Origin: Arthrobacter sp. CJ23
GTDB lineage: Bacteria > Actinomycetota > Actinomycetes > Actinomycetales > Micrococcaceae
Direction: 5' to 3'
NCBI RefSeq assembly: GCF_024741795.1
Contig: NZ_CP102950.1
Location: 186,001-250,000 of the forward strand
Length of the DNA stretch: 64,000 bases
Part shown: piece after piece, positions 54,751 to 64,000 of the stretch
How positions within the stretch are numbered: the first letter of the stretch is position 1
Layout: every line of letters starts with the position of its first letter
Program-made: the position numbers and the translations under genes
The notes under the pieces: model-generated
What the model was told of the DNA's origin: nothing
The model's input: the letters and a program-made list of their open reading frames with translations, nothing else
Databases searched by the model: none

Positions 54751-54812
54751 TTTACAAGACCGGCAAGATGCCGAATACTCGTTTCCGTTCGCTAGATTGT
54801 TAGCGTTCACAA
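54751..54812 (+). promoter_or_regulatory. GH51 gene promoter and operator
   Basis: TTTACA (54751-54756) and AATACT (54774-54779) are 17 nt apart. The operator TTGTTAGCGTTCACAA (54797-54812) lies just downstream of the expected start, and is base-for-base identical to the ytfQ operator read on its own coding strand. Confidence 0.75.
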
Positions 54813-54959
54813 CATGCGTTCAAGCCGGTGTTCAGCCGCGCGCCGGACGTCCGGGCCGGGCCGGCGTCGGCACGTGCCCTGCGGCAGCCAGCTGCCGCCC
54901 TGCACGTGCATCGCCGGGTCACCGGTGAACCGTTCAATGGAGAAAGGTCTTTCCTGTCC

Positions 54960-57497
54960 ATGCCATCAAAACCATCAAGTCCCGCCAAACGGGCGTGCAC
55001 CATGGTGCTTGCCGGGTCACTGGCGGCCGCGCTGCTGTCCTTGACTCCGGCCCTGGGTGCCAATGCCGAGCCCACCGAGAACCGGACCATCAGCATCAAC
55101 GCCGCAGGGTCCGGGCCATCGATCGATTCGACCATGTACGGAGCCTTTTACGAGGACATCAACCAGGGAGCCGACGGCGGCATCTACGCGGAACTGGTCC
55201 AGAACAGGTCCTTTGAATTCAACTCCGCGGACCACCGCACATACACTCCCATGACCGCCTGGGAGACCCTGCGGCGGGGCAGCGACGGAACAGTCGCCGT
55301 CGTCGATGACACCAGCCGGCTGAACGAGAACAACCGGAACTACCTGCAGATCGATGCCACCACCGCCGGCGCCGGCAACGGCGCAGGGATCGGCGTGCGG
55401 AACACCGGCTGGAACGCCGGGCAGAAGCTCGAGGCCCACAAGAAGTACGACTACTCGGTGTGGGCCCGCACCTCCAACCCGGACGGGTCAAGCCTTGCGG
55501 TGACCCTGGAGACCCCGGAGGGCACACGGCTGGACCTCGCCACCATCAAGATCAAGGGCGACGCCTGGGCCAAGTACACGGTGACCCTCTCACCCAAAAC
55601 CTCCACCGGCGCCGGCCGGCTCGCCACCGTTGTGCAGGGCGCGGGCACCGTACGTCTTGACATGATTTCCCTCTTCCCGAAGGACACCTGGAACGGCAGG
55701 GAAAACGGCCTCCGCAAGGACCTCGCCGAGATGATCAACGAGCTGAACCCCGGATTCCTGCGCTTCCCCGGCGGCTGCATCGTCAACACGGGAAGTTACG
55801 ACAGCTATTCGGCCCCCAACTACACGCGGGCCCGCACGTACCAGTGGAAAGAGACCATCGGGCCCGTCGAACAGCGCCCGGTGAACCGCAACTTCTGGGG
55901 CTACAACCAGACGTACGGCCTTGGCTACATGGAGTACTTCCAGTGGGCCGAGGACCTGGGGGCCGTCCCCGTCCCCGTCGTTCCGGTGGGCGTGACCGGG
56001 TGCGGCGACAACAAGCAGGCCCCGGACCAGGCAGCCCTTGACCGTTACATCCAGGACACCCTGGACCTGATCGAGTTCGCGAACGGCGATGCCAGCACCG
56101 TGTGGGGTGCCAAGCGCATCGCCTACGGCCACCCGGCACCGTACAAGCTGGACCGCATCTCCCTCGGCAACGAGGAGTACAAGCCGGAGTTCAAGGCCTA
56201 CTTCACGCAGTTCTACAACGCCGTCCGGGCGGCCCATCCCGAGATCAAGATCATCGGAAACACCGGGCCGTTCAGCCAGGGACCTGAATTCGATGACCTC
56301 GCCAACTTCAACGCCCAAACCGGCGTGGACCTGGTGGACGAGCACTACTACAACGATCCGTCCTGGTTCCTGAAGAACAACCACCGCTATGACTCCTACG
56401 ACCGCAACAGCTACAAGGTGTTCCTCGGCGAGTATGCCTCTCGCGGGAACAAACCCGACAACGCGCTTGCCGAAGCCTCCTACATGACAGGCCTTGAGCG
56501 GAACGCTGACGTGGTGAAGATGGCGTCCTACGCCCCGCTGATCGCGAACGAGGCCAACACGCAGTGGAGCCCGGACATGATGTTCTTCAACGGCACCTCC
56601 ATCCGGACCACGCCGAACTTCGAGGTCCAGAAGCTGTTCATGAACAACGTCGGCACGCAGGTGGTCCCGAGCATGCAGAACAATCCGGCCTCGACCGTCA
56701 CACCGATCACAGGCAAGATCGGCCTGTCCACGTGGGCCACGTCCGCCCGCTATGACAATGTCAAGGTCACCGGCCAGGACGGCGCAACCCTGTTCAGCGA
56801 CGACTTCTCGGGAACGGCTGCGGCGTGGACCGGCAACGGCACCGGGTCCTGGTCAATCCAGAACGGCGGCTACGTCCAGTCCAGCACCACGGCCCAGAAC
56901 ACCATGGTGACCGCCGGAAACGCCGACTGGAGCAACTACACGCTCAGCACCAAGGCAACCAAGCTGGCCGGATCCGAAGGCTTCCTGGTCTCCTTCGGAG
57001 TGAAGGACACCGGAAACTACTTCTGGTGGAACCTTGGCGGCTGGAACAACTCCAAGTCCGTGGTGGAGATGGCCGTCAACGGTGGAAAGACGAACATCCT
57101 GGAAAAGAACACCGTGATCCAGGCCGGACATGAATATGACATCCGGATCGAGGTCACCGGACGCACAGCCAAGCTCTACCTGGACAACGTCCTGTGGGGC
57201 ACGGTGGACGATACGCCCGCCGATCCGATCTACTCCGTGGTCACCAAGGATGCGGAGTCGGGCGACACCATCGTGAAGGTGGTCAACACCTCGGCCGAAC
57301 GCACGCTGGTCGACATCAAGGTGGAGGGCGCAGCCGGCATCGGCACCACGGCCGCGGTCACCACACTCCTCCAGACCGCCGACGGGCAGAACCTGGCCCC
57401 GGCGTCGAGCACGTTCAACGGTGCAGGAGCCCAGTTCACCTATGGGTTCGAGCCCAAATCGGTGACGTTCATCCGGCTGGCGGGCTCCCGCAAGTAG
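54960..57497 (+). CDS. Secreted GH51 alpha-L-arabinofuranosidase
   Basis: Extracellular retaining arabinofuranosidase of 845 residues. ATG 54960 begins a Sec signal (KRACTMVLAGSLAAALLSLTPALGANA); AAAGG lies 12 nt upstream, so the start is not certain. An N-terminal carbohydrate-binding-like region (about 35-240) precedes the (beta/alpha)8 barrel with LRFPGGCIV, the acid/base in ISLGNEEYK (Glu405) and the nucleophile in FLGEYAS (Glu491). A LamG/DUF1080-like jelly-roll (about 581-750) is inserted before the C-terminal beta-sandwich. First gene of a GH51-GH127-GH43 cluster under a LacI-type operator. Confidence 0.93.
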   Translation: MPSKPSSPAKRACTMVLAGSLAAALLSLTPALGANAEPTENRTISINAAGSGPSIDSTMYGAFYEDINQGADGGIYAELVQNRSFEFNSADHRTYTPMTAWETLRRGSDGTVAVVDDTSRLNENNRNYLQIDATTAGAGNGAGIGVRNTGWNAGQKLEAHKKYDYSVWARTSNPDGSSLAVTLETPEGTRLDLATIKIKGDAWAKYTVTLSPKTSTGAGRLATVVQGAGTVRLDMISLFPKDTWNGRENGLRKDLAEMINELNPGFLRFPGGCIVNTGSYDSYSAPNYTRARTYQWKETIGPVEQRPVNRNFWGYNQTYGLGYMEYFQWAEDLGAVPVPVVPVGVTGCGDNKQAPDQAALDRYIQDTLDLIEFANGDASTVWGAKRIAYGHPAPYKLDRISLGNEEYKPEFKAYFTQFYNAVRAAHPEIKIIGNTGPFSQGPEFDDLANFNAQTGVDLVDEHYYNDPSWFLKNNHRYDSYDRNSYKVFLGEYASRGNKPDNALAEASYMTGLERNADVVKMASYAPLIANEANTQWSPDMMFFNGTSIRTTPNFEVQKLFMNNVGTQVVPSMQNNPASTVTPITGKIGLSTWATSARYDNVKVTGQDGATLFSDDFSGTAAAWTGNGTGSWSIQNGGYVQSSTTAQNTMVTAGNADWSNYTLSTKATKLAGSEGFLVSFGVKDTGNYFWWNLGGWNNSKSVVEMAVNGGKTNILEKNTVIQAGHEYDIRIEVTGRTAKLYLDNVLWGTVDDTPADPIYSVVTKDAESGDTIVKVVNTSAERTLVDIKVEGAAGIGTTAAVTTLLQTADGQNLAPASSTFNGAGAQFTYGFEPKSVTFIRLAGSRK

Positions 57498-57525
57498 GCG
57501 GCACGCCGAAGCCACGGCTTTGACC

Positions 57526-57562
57526 GGGAAGGCCCGGCTGGATTGCGCAGCCGGGCCTTCCC
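57526..57562 (+). terminator. Strong GC hairpin between GH51 and GH127 genes
   Basis: GGGAAGGCCCGGCTG / CAGCCGGGCCTTCCC, a perfect 15-bp stem with a 7-nt loop. A further partial copy, GCAGCCGGGCCTTCCCC, follows at 57564-57580. No T-run, so it may reduce rather than stop transcription into GH127. Confidence 0.75.
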
Positions 57563-57633
57563 CGCAGCCGGGCCTTCCCCTTGGCCGGGGGAGGCCGGCC
57601 CCAGAACATTCGCGACAAACCATCGGAGATCCA

Positions 57634-60600
57634 ATGACGAATCACGTGTCCAGGCGCAACCTTCTCAGGCTCGGAGCGGCCACAGCCGTCCTGCCTTGGC
57701 TGCCCTCGCTTGCCGCCGTAGCGGCATCCGCGGCTGAAACCCCCATGACCAGCGGTGCCCTCGCGGCGGCGCGGGCCGTCCGCCCCTTCAAGCTGTCCGA
57801 CGTCAGCCTGGGCCCCGGCGTGTTCGCCCGGAAGCGTGAGCTGATCCTGAACTTCGCGCGGGGCTACGACGAGCGGCGCTATGCCAACGTCTTCCGGGCC
57901 AACGCCGGACTCCGGCCGGTGACCGGGGTGGTCCCATTGCCGGCCGGCGGCTGGGAAGGCCTGGACGGTGAGGCGAATGGCAACCTGCGGGGACATTTCA
58001 CGGGCCACCACCTGTCCATGCTGGCGCAGGCCTACGCGAGCACCGGGGAGGAGGTGTTCGGAACAAAACTGCGCAGTTTGGTGGGTTCCCTGCACGAATG
58101 CCGCCAGGCCCTTTCCCAGGAGCCGGAGATCCAGGCGCTTGCGGGCCGGTTCTCCGGGACCGCCGTCGATGTGGCCCGCGGTTCCAATGTCTACGGCCAG
58201 TTGCCAGCCGGCTCCGTCAACGGGCTTCAAAAGATGACGTTCGCCGCTTGGGTGCGCCCCACGGCGGCAGCGAACTGGGCGCGGATCTTCGACTTCGGCA
58301 ACAACACCAAAAGCTACGCGTTCCTGGCCCAGCGCGACGGGCAAGGGCTTCCGCGGTTCGCCATCACGCAGAACTGGGCCGGGGGCGAACAGAAGATCGT
58401 GGGCAATGCCCCGTTGCCGCTCAACGAATGGAGCCACGTGGCCGTCACCCTGGATGGCCAGGCAGGGACCCTCTACGTCAACGGCCAACAGGCCGGTAAG
58501 AACACCGCGATGACCCTGACTCCGGCGCTGCTGGGAAGCCTGGCGAACGTGTGGCTTGGCCGCTCGCAGTACAGTGATCCCACGTTTGCCGGGGCCTACG
58601 ACGACGTGAACATTTGGTCGTCCGCCCTGACCGCCGGGCAGATCGGCGAGTTGGCCGCCGCCCGCGCCTCAGCTACTTCGGCAGGCCACGGTGACGTCGT
58701 CGCCCTCGCCTGCAGCGAAACCAGCGGCTCGTTGCTTGCCGATGCCTCGGGCAAGGGCCGCCATGCCACCCTCCGGCGCACCTGGGGCCTGCCAAGCCAC
58801 CCCGGGTTCCTCGCTGCGTACCCCGAGACCCAGTTCATTGAACTGGAGAGCCGGACCACGCCGGACTACTTCCGGGTCTGGGCCCCCTACTACACAGCAC
58901 ACAAGATCCTGAAGGGCCTCCTCGACGCCTATACGGCAACAGGGGAGCCGCAGGCCCTTGACCTGGCGGGCGGGCTCTGCGACTGGATGCATTCACGGCT
59001 GAGCAGACTCACCCCCGCCGTACGCCAGCGGATGTGGGGGATCTTCTCAAGCGGCGAGTTCGGCGGCATCGTGGAGGCCATCCTGGAGACCCACGGCCAC
59101 TCCGGCAAACCGGAGCACCTGGAACTGGCCACATACTTCGACCTGGACTCCCTCATCGATGCCTGTGCCCAAAACAGGGACATCCTCACTGGCCTGCATG
59201 CCAACCAGCACATCCCGATTTTCACCGGGCTGGTGCTTTTGTACAACAAGACCGGCGAGGACCGGTACCTTGCCGCGGCCCGTAACTTCTGGGGCATGGT
59301 GGTCCCCACTCGGATGTTCAGCATCGGCGGAACCAGCCAGGGCGAGTTCTGGAAGGAACGGGACCGGATCGCCGGAACCCTGCACGAGTCCGACGCCGAA
59401 AGCTGCTGCGCCTACAACCTGCTGAAGCTCTCCCGGGAACTGTTCTTCAGGGATCAGAATCCGGCCTACATGGACTACTACGAGCGCACACTCTTCAACC
59501 AGGTCCTCGGCTCCAAGCAGGACCAGGACAATGCCGAGATGCCGCTGGTCACGTACTTCGTAGCCCTGCAGCCCGGTGCCGTCCGCGATTTCACGCCGAA
59601 GCAGGGCACCACATGCTGCGAAGGCACCGGCCTGGAGTCGGCGACGAAATACCAGGACTCCGTCTACTTCACCGATGACGACGGCAGCGCGCTCTACATC
59701 AACCTCTACGTTCCTTCGACGCTCCGCTGGGCCGGGAAGGACATCACGGTCACCCAGAAGACCACCTTTCCCTTCGAGCAGCGGACAACGCTCCAGATTG
59801 CCGGATCCGGGCAGTTCGAACTCCGGCTGCGTGTCCCTGCCTGGGCCACGGCCGGCCTCAGCGTCCGCGTCAACGGGGCGTTGGTCGATTCGCCGGCGGC
59901 GCCCGGCAGCTACATCGTCATTGACCGGGCGTGGAACAACGGGGACACCGTGGACGTGGAGATGCCGTTCGCGCTGCGGAGCGAACGGGCCCTGGACGAT
60001 CCCACGGTCCAGACCCTGATGTATGGGCCGGTGAACCTCGTTGCCAGGGACGCCCGCACCACATTCCTGCCGTTCAGCCTCTACGGGGCATCCGCGCTCA
60101 ACGGCGATCTTGCCGCGGCCGTCCAGCCGATCGCGGGCAAACCGCTGCATTTCACCCTTGCCGGTGTGGAGCTGGCCCCGTTCTTCGAGGGCACTGCCGA
60201 CCCCTTCCACACGTATTTCCGGCGCGCCGAGCCCTCCGTGGTGTTCGGCGGCGTGGAGTCCGGAGTCGCCAACCCGACGCGGGCCAACAAATCCACTCTC
60301 CTCGACGACGTCTGGCAGGCTGCGCCCTTTGCCAACAAAGCGGAGCTTCTGAGGCGCGTCAACGAAGTGACGGGTGCCTGGGTCACCGAAGGCACGCTCT
60401 CGACGGCGGACGCTGACCGCATCTTCAATGCGGCCCAGCGCGCGGCGTTCGCCGACCCGGCGGGAGAGATCGACGATCTCCAGGACATGGCGTCCTCAGC
60501 TCTGGCCGCCGGCAGGATCACGGCCGAAGCCAACGATCAGCTTGCCGCCCGCTTGAAATTGGCACAGAAGGCACTCGCCGGGAAGACCACGGCCAAGGCC

Positions 60601-60714
60601 GTGCACAACCTCGAGCAGTACGTCGACGCCGCCACACGCGCCATCACTGACCAGGCGCTGCGGGAGCTTCTGCTCAACGGGGCGCAGGCGCTCATCGTCC
60701 GCCTGACCTCCTGA
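57634..60714 (+). CDS. Secreted GH127-type beta-L-arabinofuranosidase with inserted LamG domain
   Basis: Extracellular enzyme of 1,026 residues; ATG 57634 has GGAGA just upstream and starts a Tat-like signal (SRRNLLRLG). The catalytic domain is GH127/DUF1680 (GHHLSMLAQAYAST, VWAPYYTAHKILKGLLDAY). The zinc/thiolate site of GH127 is visible: Glu589 and Cys591 in AESCCAYN, and Cys661-Cys662 in GTTCCEGTG; Cys661 is the likely nucleophile. A LamG domain (about residues 165-386) interrupts the barrel between LHECRQAL and the conserved AYPE segment. The last ~120 residues are a helical FIVAR/FIMAH-like domain. Substrate inferred: beta-linked arabinofuranosides of plant extensins or arabinan ends. 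Confidence 0.88.
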   Translation: MTNHVSRRNLLRLGAATAVLPWLPSLAAVAASAAETPMTSGALAAARAVRPFKLSDVSLGPGVFARKRELILNFARGYDERRYANVFRANAGLRPVTGVVPLPAGGWEGLDGEANGNLRGHFTGHHLSMLAQAYASTGEEVFGTKLRSLVGSLHECRQALSQEPEIQALAGRFSGTAVDVARGSNVYGQLPAGSVNGLQKMTFAAWVRPTAAANWARIFDFGNNTKSYAFLAQRDGQGLPRFAITQNWAGGEQKIVGNAPLPLNEWSHVAVTLDGQAGTLYVNGQQAGKNTAMTLTPALLGSLANVWLGRSQYSDPTFAGAYDDVNIWSSALTAGQIGELAAARASATSAGHGDVVALACSETSGSLLADASGKGRHATLRRTWGLPSHPGFLAAYPETQFIELESRTTPDYFRVWAPYYTAHKILKGLLDAYTATGEPQALDLAGGLCDWMHSRLSRLTPAVRQRMWGIFSSGEFGGIVEAILETHGHSGKPEHLELATYFDLDSLIDACAQNRDILTGLHANQHIPIFTGLVLLYNKTGEDRYLAAARNFWGMVVPTRMFSIGGTSQGEFWKERDRIAGTLHESDAESCCAYNLLKLSRELFFRDQNPAYMDYYERTLFNQVLGSKQDQDNAEMPLVTYFVALQPGAVRDFTPKQGTTCCEGTGLESATKYQDSVYFTDDDGSALYINLYVPSTLRWAGKDITVTQKTTFPFEQRTTLQIAGSGQFELRLRVPAWATAGLSVRVNGALVDSPAAPGSYIVIDRAWNNGDTVDVEMPFALRSERALDDPTVQTLMYGPVNLVARDARTTFLPFSLYGASALNGDLAAAVQPIAGKPLHFTLAGVELAPFFEGTADPFHTYFRRAEPSVVFGGVESGVANPTRANKSTLLDDVWQAAPFANKAELLRRVNEVTGAWVTEGTLSTADADRIFNAAQRAAFADPAGEIDDLQDMASSALAAGRITAEANDQLAARLKLAQKALAGKTTAKAVHNLEQYVDAATRAITDQALRELLLNGAQALIVRLTS

Positions 60715-60767
60715 GCCACGCCTCCTCTCGAACAAGTCCCCCGTCCCCACCAGAGAAAGCGATTCCC

Positions 60768-63008
60768 ATGTTCCTTGCACCCTTCCGGGCCCGAAGGGGT
60801 CCGGCACTCATCACCGCGGCGGCGGTGATGCTCGGCGGACTGGCCGCCGGATCTCCGGCCCAGGCCGCCGTCGACGACGGCTTGGTCCTCAAATACAACC
60901 TCACGGAAACCGCCGGGACCGTGGCGGAAGACAGCTCGGGCAACGGCCGGAACGGAGTGATCAGCGGAGACGCCACCACGCTGGGCACCGAAGGACTCCA
61001 GCTTGGCGGAACGAACGGCCATGTCCGCCTCCCGAACGACGTCATGCGCGGCCTTGACTCCATCACGGTCTCCACGGACGTGAAGATCTCGCCCGACCAG
61101 GGCGCCCCCTACTTCATCTGGGGCATGGGGAACACCAGCAACGGCATCGGGAACGGCTACCTCTTCACCACCGGCAACTCGCACCGGACCGCCATCGCCT
61201 CCGGGAACTGGGCAACGGAGCAGAGCACCAACGCCGGGCGGGACCTGGGCCGCGGGGCCTGGAAAACTATCACCTACACCCTCAGCGGCGGAACGGCCGT
61301 CCTCTACGAGGACGGTACCGAGGTTGCCCGCAAGACTGGCGTCACCATCACCCCGGGCAGCATCGGCGGAGGCACGACGACGGCCAACTACCTTGGCCGC
61401 TCCGTCTACAGTGCTGACAAATACCTCAAAGGCCAGGTCCGGGACTTTCGCATCTACAATCGGGCCCTCTCGGCAGACGAAGTCCGCGAGCTGGGCTACG
61501 TTTCCCCCGAACAGCGCGTTGCCTTGGACCTGCAGAACCTCTCCCTGGGGGATACGTCCGCAGTGGTTTCCGACCTCAAGCTGCCCCTCACCGGCCCCAA
61601 CGGCTCGGCCTACACCTGGTCGTCCTCCGATGCAGCCATCGTGTCCGCCCAGGGCGCCGTAACCCGCCCGGCCCACGGAGAGGGAACCGCCACCGTCACC
61701 CTGAGCGCCACGGCAAGCTGGGGCGGGGCATCGGCCTCCAGGACGTTCTCCGTCACCGTGCCGGAGGACATCAGCGACGCGCAGAAGGTCAGCGAAGCCA
61801 CCGCCGCCCTGAACGTGTGGGACGCCGAGGCCATCCGCGGGAACATCACCCTTCCCACCACGGGACTTCACGGAACCACGGTGGAGTGGAAGTCCAGCGA
61901 CGTTTCGGTGATCACCGCCACCGGCGAGGTCACACGGCCGGGCTATGGCAACCGGGCAGCAGAGCTCAACCTCCAGGCGACTGTCACCCTCGGCAAGGCC
62001 AAGGACAAGAAAAAGTTCCGTACCACCGTTCTGCCCCTGCCCAAGGACGAGGCCAAGGAAGGGTACGCCTTCGCGTACTTCACCGGCAACGACCTTGCGG
62101 GCGAGAACATCTTCATGGCCGCAAGCCGCGGCAATGACGCGCTCAAATGGGACGAACTGAACGGCGGAAAGCCCGTCCTCAAATCCGGCCTAGGCACCAA
62201 GGGGCTGCGTGATCCGTTCGTCATCCGCTCCCCGGAAGGCGACAAGTTCTACATGATCGCCACGGACCTCTCCATCGGCAGCGGAACCAGCTGGGACGCC
62301 TCTCAGCGCCAGGGAAGCCAGTACATCGAGGTCTGGGAATCCACCGACTTGGTGACCTGGTCCGCGCAGCGGCACGTGAAGGTTTCGCCGGACACCGCAG
62401 GAAACACCTGGGCGCCAGAAGCACACTACGACGAGACGATCGGCGCCTACGTTGTCTACTGGGCCTCCAAGATCTACGCCGACAACGACCCCAGCCACTC
62501 CGGCGGCACGTACAACAAGATGATGTACTCCACCACCCGGGACTTCAGGACCTTCACCGAGCCCAAGGTGTGGAACGATCCCAGGAATTCAGTCATCGAC
62601 TCCACCGTCATCAAGGAGGGCGATACGTTCTACCGGTTCACGAAGGACGAAGGACGTGTCTCGGGATGCCTGGACATCATGCAGGAAAAGTCGGACGAGC
62701 TGCTGGCCGTCGACCTGCCCGCCACGGACCCGCGCAACTGGGCCCTGATGGGCAACTGCATCGGCAAGAATGCCGGCACAAGCGGGGTGGAAGGGCCTAC
62801 GGTCTTCAAGTCGAACACCGAACAAAAGTACTACCTGTTCGTTGACGAGTTCGGCGGCCGCGGCTACATTCCGCTGGAAAGCACCAGCCTCGAAAACCCG
62901 GACTGGAAGCTCTCCAGCAACTACGAATTGCCCCGGGCTCCGCGCCACGGGACTGTCCTGCCGGTCACCAAGGCCGAGCTGGAACAGCTTCACGGACAGC
63001 TCGGGTGA
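60768..63008 (+). CDS. Secreted GH43 hydrolase with LamG and two Ig-like domains
   Basis: Extracellular arabinan- or xylan-active enzyme of 746 residues. ATG 60768 opens a Sec signal (PALITAAAVMLGGLAAGSPAQA). Domain order: LamG (about 35-245); two 'atrophied' bacterial Ig-like repeats (about 250-430; TWSSSDAAIVSAQGAVTRP and EWKSSDVSVITATGEVTRP); then a GH43 propeller with GLRDPFVI (base Asp482), NTWAPEAHYD and GVEGPTVFK (acid Glu675). It is the third gene of the glycosidase cluster, 53 bp after GH127, with the hairpin at 63026 after it. Confidence 0.88.
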   Translation: MFLAPFRARRGPALITAAAVMLGGLAAGSPAQAAVDDGLVLKYNLTETAGTVAEDSSGNGRNGVISGDATTLGTEGLQLGGTNGHVRLPNDVMRGLDSITVSTDVKISPDQGAPYFIWGMGNTSNGIGNGYLFTTGNSHRTAIASGNWATEQSTNAGRDLGRGAWKTITYTLSGGTAVLYEDGTEVARKTGVTITPGSIGGGTTTANYLGRSVYSADKYLKGQVRDFRIYNRALSADEVRELGYVSPEQRVALDLQNLSLGDTSAVVSDLKLPLTGPNGSAYTWSSSDAAIVSAQGAVTRPAHGEGTATVTLSATASWGGASASRTFSVTVPEDISDAQKVSEATAALNVWDAEAIRGNITLPTTGLHGTTVEWKSSDVSVITATGEVTRPGYGNRAAELNLQATVTLGKAKDKKKFRTTVLPLPKDEAKEGYAFAYFTGNDLAGENIFMAASRGNDALKWDELNGGKPVLKSGLGTKGLRDPFVIRSPEGDKFYMIATDLSIGSGTSWDASQRQGSQYIEVWESTDLVTWSAQRHVKVSPDTAGNTWAPEAHYDETIGAYVVYWASKIYADNDPSHSGGTYNKMMYSTTRDFRTFTEPKVWNDPRNSVIDSTVIKEGDTFYRFTKDEGRVSGCLDIMQEKSDELLAVDLPATDPRNWALMGNCIGKNAGTSGVEGPTVFKSNTEQKYYLFVDEFGGRGYIPLESTSLENPDWKLSSNYELPRAPRHGTVLPVTKAELEQLHGQLG

Positions 63009-63025
63009 GCTGAGCACGATTGAAA

Positions 63026-63078
63026 CGAGGAGGAGGGCCGCAGCTGTGAACTAGTCACAGCGGCGGCCCTCCTCCTCG
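63026..63078 (+). terminator. Terminator hairpin closing the arabinan cluster
   Basis: CGAGGAGGAGGGCCGC / GCGGCCCTCCTCCTCG, a perfect 16-bp stem with an inner CTGTGA/TCACAG stem in the loop. It separates the glycosidases from the urease genes. Confidence 0.85.
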
Positions 63079-63339
63079 CATCTGGGTCACAGCCGGTGTC
63101 GTCATGAGGCGCATGACGGCAACAACTGCGAGTCATTGGGAAGCGCGGAAACCTGACGGAAACGCCCGGCCCTTACGCTGGTCACAATGCGTTGGGGAGA
63201 GGCGGCGCCGGGCCTGGCTGGAAGTGTCAGACGTTTGGAGCTATAACCGTAGTAGCTGCCCCCGACGTCCTCGGCTGTTTCCAGCCTCGAGTGATCTGAC
63301 GTCCGGCTTCGCGGCACCCAACTTTCCGAAGGAGAACTG
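63079..63339. other. Region upstream of ureA
   Basis: With the terminator, a stretch of 331 bp without a gene. It should carry the urease promoter; AAGGAG lies 5 nt before the ureA start. I saw no convincing regulator site or small gene. Confidence 0.5.
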
Positions 63340-63642
63340 ATGCATCTTTTGCCCCGTGAGCAGGAAAAGCTCATGATCGTGGTTGCCGCCGACCTCGCGC
63401 GGCGCCGGCAGGCCCGGGGGCTCAAGCTGAACTTTCCCGAGGCCGTGGCGATCATCAGCTACGAACTGATCGAAGGGGCCCGCGACGGCCGCACGGTGGC
63501 TGACCTCATGAGCTACGGCACCACTCTGCTCCGGCGCGAGGACGTCATGGAGGGCGTGCCCGAGATGATCCACGATGTGCAGATCGAGGCCACGTTCCCC
63601 GATGGCACCAAGCTCGTCACCGTCCACGACCCCATCCGCTAG
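63340..63642 (+). CDS. ureA: Urease subunit gamma
   Basis: Structural gamma subunit of nickel urease, exactly 100 residues as in bacterial UreA. ATG 63340 has AAGGAG upstream. Family stretches: [58 protein letters not shown] and [20 protein letters not shown]. It begins the ureABC... operon, which continues out of the window. Confidence 0.97.
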   Translation: MHLLPREQEKLMIVVAADLARRRQARGLKLNFPEAVAIISYELIEGARDGRTVADLMSYGTTLLRREDVMEGVPEMIHDVQIEATFPDGTKLVTVHDPIR

Positions 63643-63655
63643 GAGCGCATCCCCC

Positions 63656-64000
63656 ATGATTCCCGGTGAATACAGGCTCCACTCGGAGCCGATCACGTGC
63701 AACAGCGGCCGCGAGGCAATCGCCGTCGAGGTCGTCAACCGCGGCGACCGCCCCGTCCAGGTCGGCTCGCACTACCACTTCGCCGAGGCGAACCCCGGCC
63801 TCGAATTCGACCGCGAACTGGCGTACGGCCGCCGCCTGGACATCCCAGCGGGCACCGCCGCCCGCTTCGAGCCCGGCGACACCAAGACCGTCCACCTGGT
63901 GGAGCTGGCCGGCACCCGCGAGGTCCACGGCCTCCGCGACGCCGTCAACGGACCGCTGGACACCGCCGGCGCCCGCGCCACCGCGCCCGCCGGCGCGGCC
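63656..64000 (+). CDS. ureB: Urease subunit beta (partial, runs off the right edge)
   Basis: The frame starts at ATG 63656, 13 nt after the ureA stop, with AGGAG at 63641-63645, and remains open for 115 codons to the end of the window. It begins [18 protein letters not shown] and continues [48 protein letters not shown] and REVHGLRD, typical of UreB. The tail ([17 protein letters not shown]) extends past the conserved core. Confidence 0.96.
   Translation, partial: MIPGEYRLHSEPITCNSGREAIAVEVVNRGDRPVQVGSHYHFAEANPGLEFDRELAYGRRLDIPAGTAARFEPGDTKTVHLVELAGTREVHGLRDAVNGPLDTAGARATAPAGAA

Larger units (their letters stand above)
54575..54959. promoter_or_regulatory. Divergent control region of ytfQ and the GH51 gene
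   Basis: About 385 bp with no gene. It contains two LacI-type operators (54663-54678 and 54797-54812), one promoter for each direction, and a partial CRP-like site AGTGGCACTTGTCACA at 54690-54705 (two mismatches in one half). The remainder up to 54959 is the leader of the GH51 gene. Confidence 0.8.

Overview
The window is high-GC DNA with tightly packed, frequently ATGA/GTGA-overlapping genes. Protein families and gene style point to a soil actinobacterium of the Arthrobacter / Pseudarthrobacter type (Micrococcaceae). This is inferred from gene content; there is no rRNA or marker gene here to prove it.

Layout. (1) 1-2866: the start of a tripartite tricarboxylate transporter receptor gene (tctC, minus strand), divergent from a CitA/DcuS-type sensor kinase and its response regulator. 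(2) 2890-4442: an ECF41-type sigma factor (SigJ) with its partner carboxymuconolactone-decarboxylase-like protein, and a matching ECF41-type promoter in front. (3) 4476-7001: a Pit phosphate transporter with its DUF47/PhoU-like partner and a conserved hypothetical protein. (4) 7137-7256: tRNA-Lys(UUU) and a strong hairpin terminator. (5) 7545-36827: one uninterrupted gene of about 29.3 kb encoding a secreted, repeat-built giant protein of about 9,760 residues. It has a signal peptide, an HExxHxxG zinc-protease-like motif, a Pro/Ala linker, thousands of residues of glycine/alanine/threonine-rich beta repeats, several inserted small module arrays, RTX-like Asp/Gly repeats, two LamG-like domains and a Calx-beta domain. 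(6) 36899-63008: a roughly 26 kb arabinose/arabinan utilisation island. (7) 63340-64000: the start of a urease operon (ureA, partial ureB).

How the arabinose island works. Secreted GH51, GH127 and two GH43 enzymes would release L-arabinose from plant arabinans and arabinosides. Two separate ABC importers (a ChvE/MmsAB type and a YtfQRT-YjfF type) bring sugar in. AraA, AraB and AraD convert L-arabinose to D-xylulose 5-phosphate, and an aldose 1-epimerase interconverts anomers. Two closely related LacI-family repressors flank and end the araBDA operon. I find four copies of one 16-bp operator (consensus TTGTTAGCGYTMACAA), one in front of each transcription unit: araB, chvE, ytfQ and the GH51 gene. 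In araB and ytfQ the operator lies inside a near-identical promoter; in chvE and GH51 it lies at or just after the predicted transcription start. A perfect CRP-type site lies at the chvE promoter.

The most unusual element is the giant protein gene. The best-supported new regulatory story is the four-operator, two-repressor arabinose regulon. Many long antisense open frames, including one of almost 6,000 codons, are by-products of the codon composition and are not annotated.
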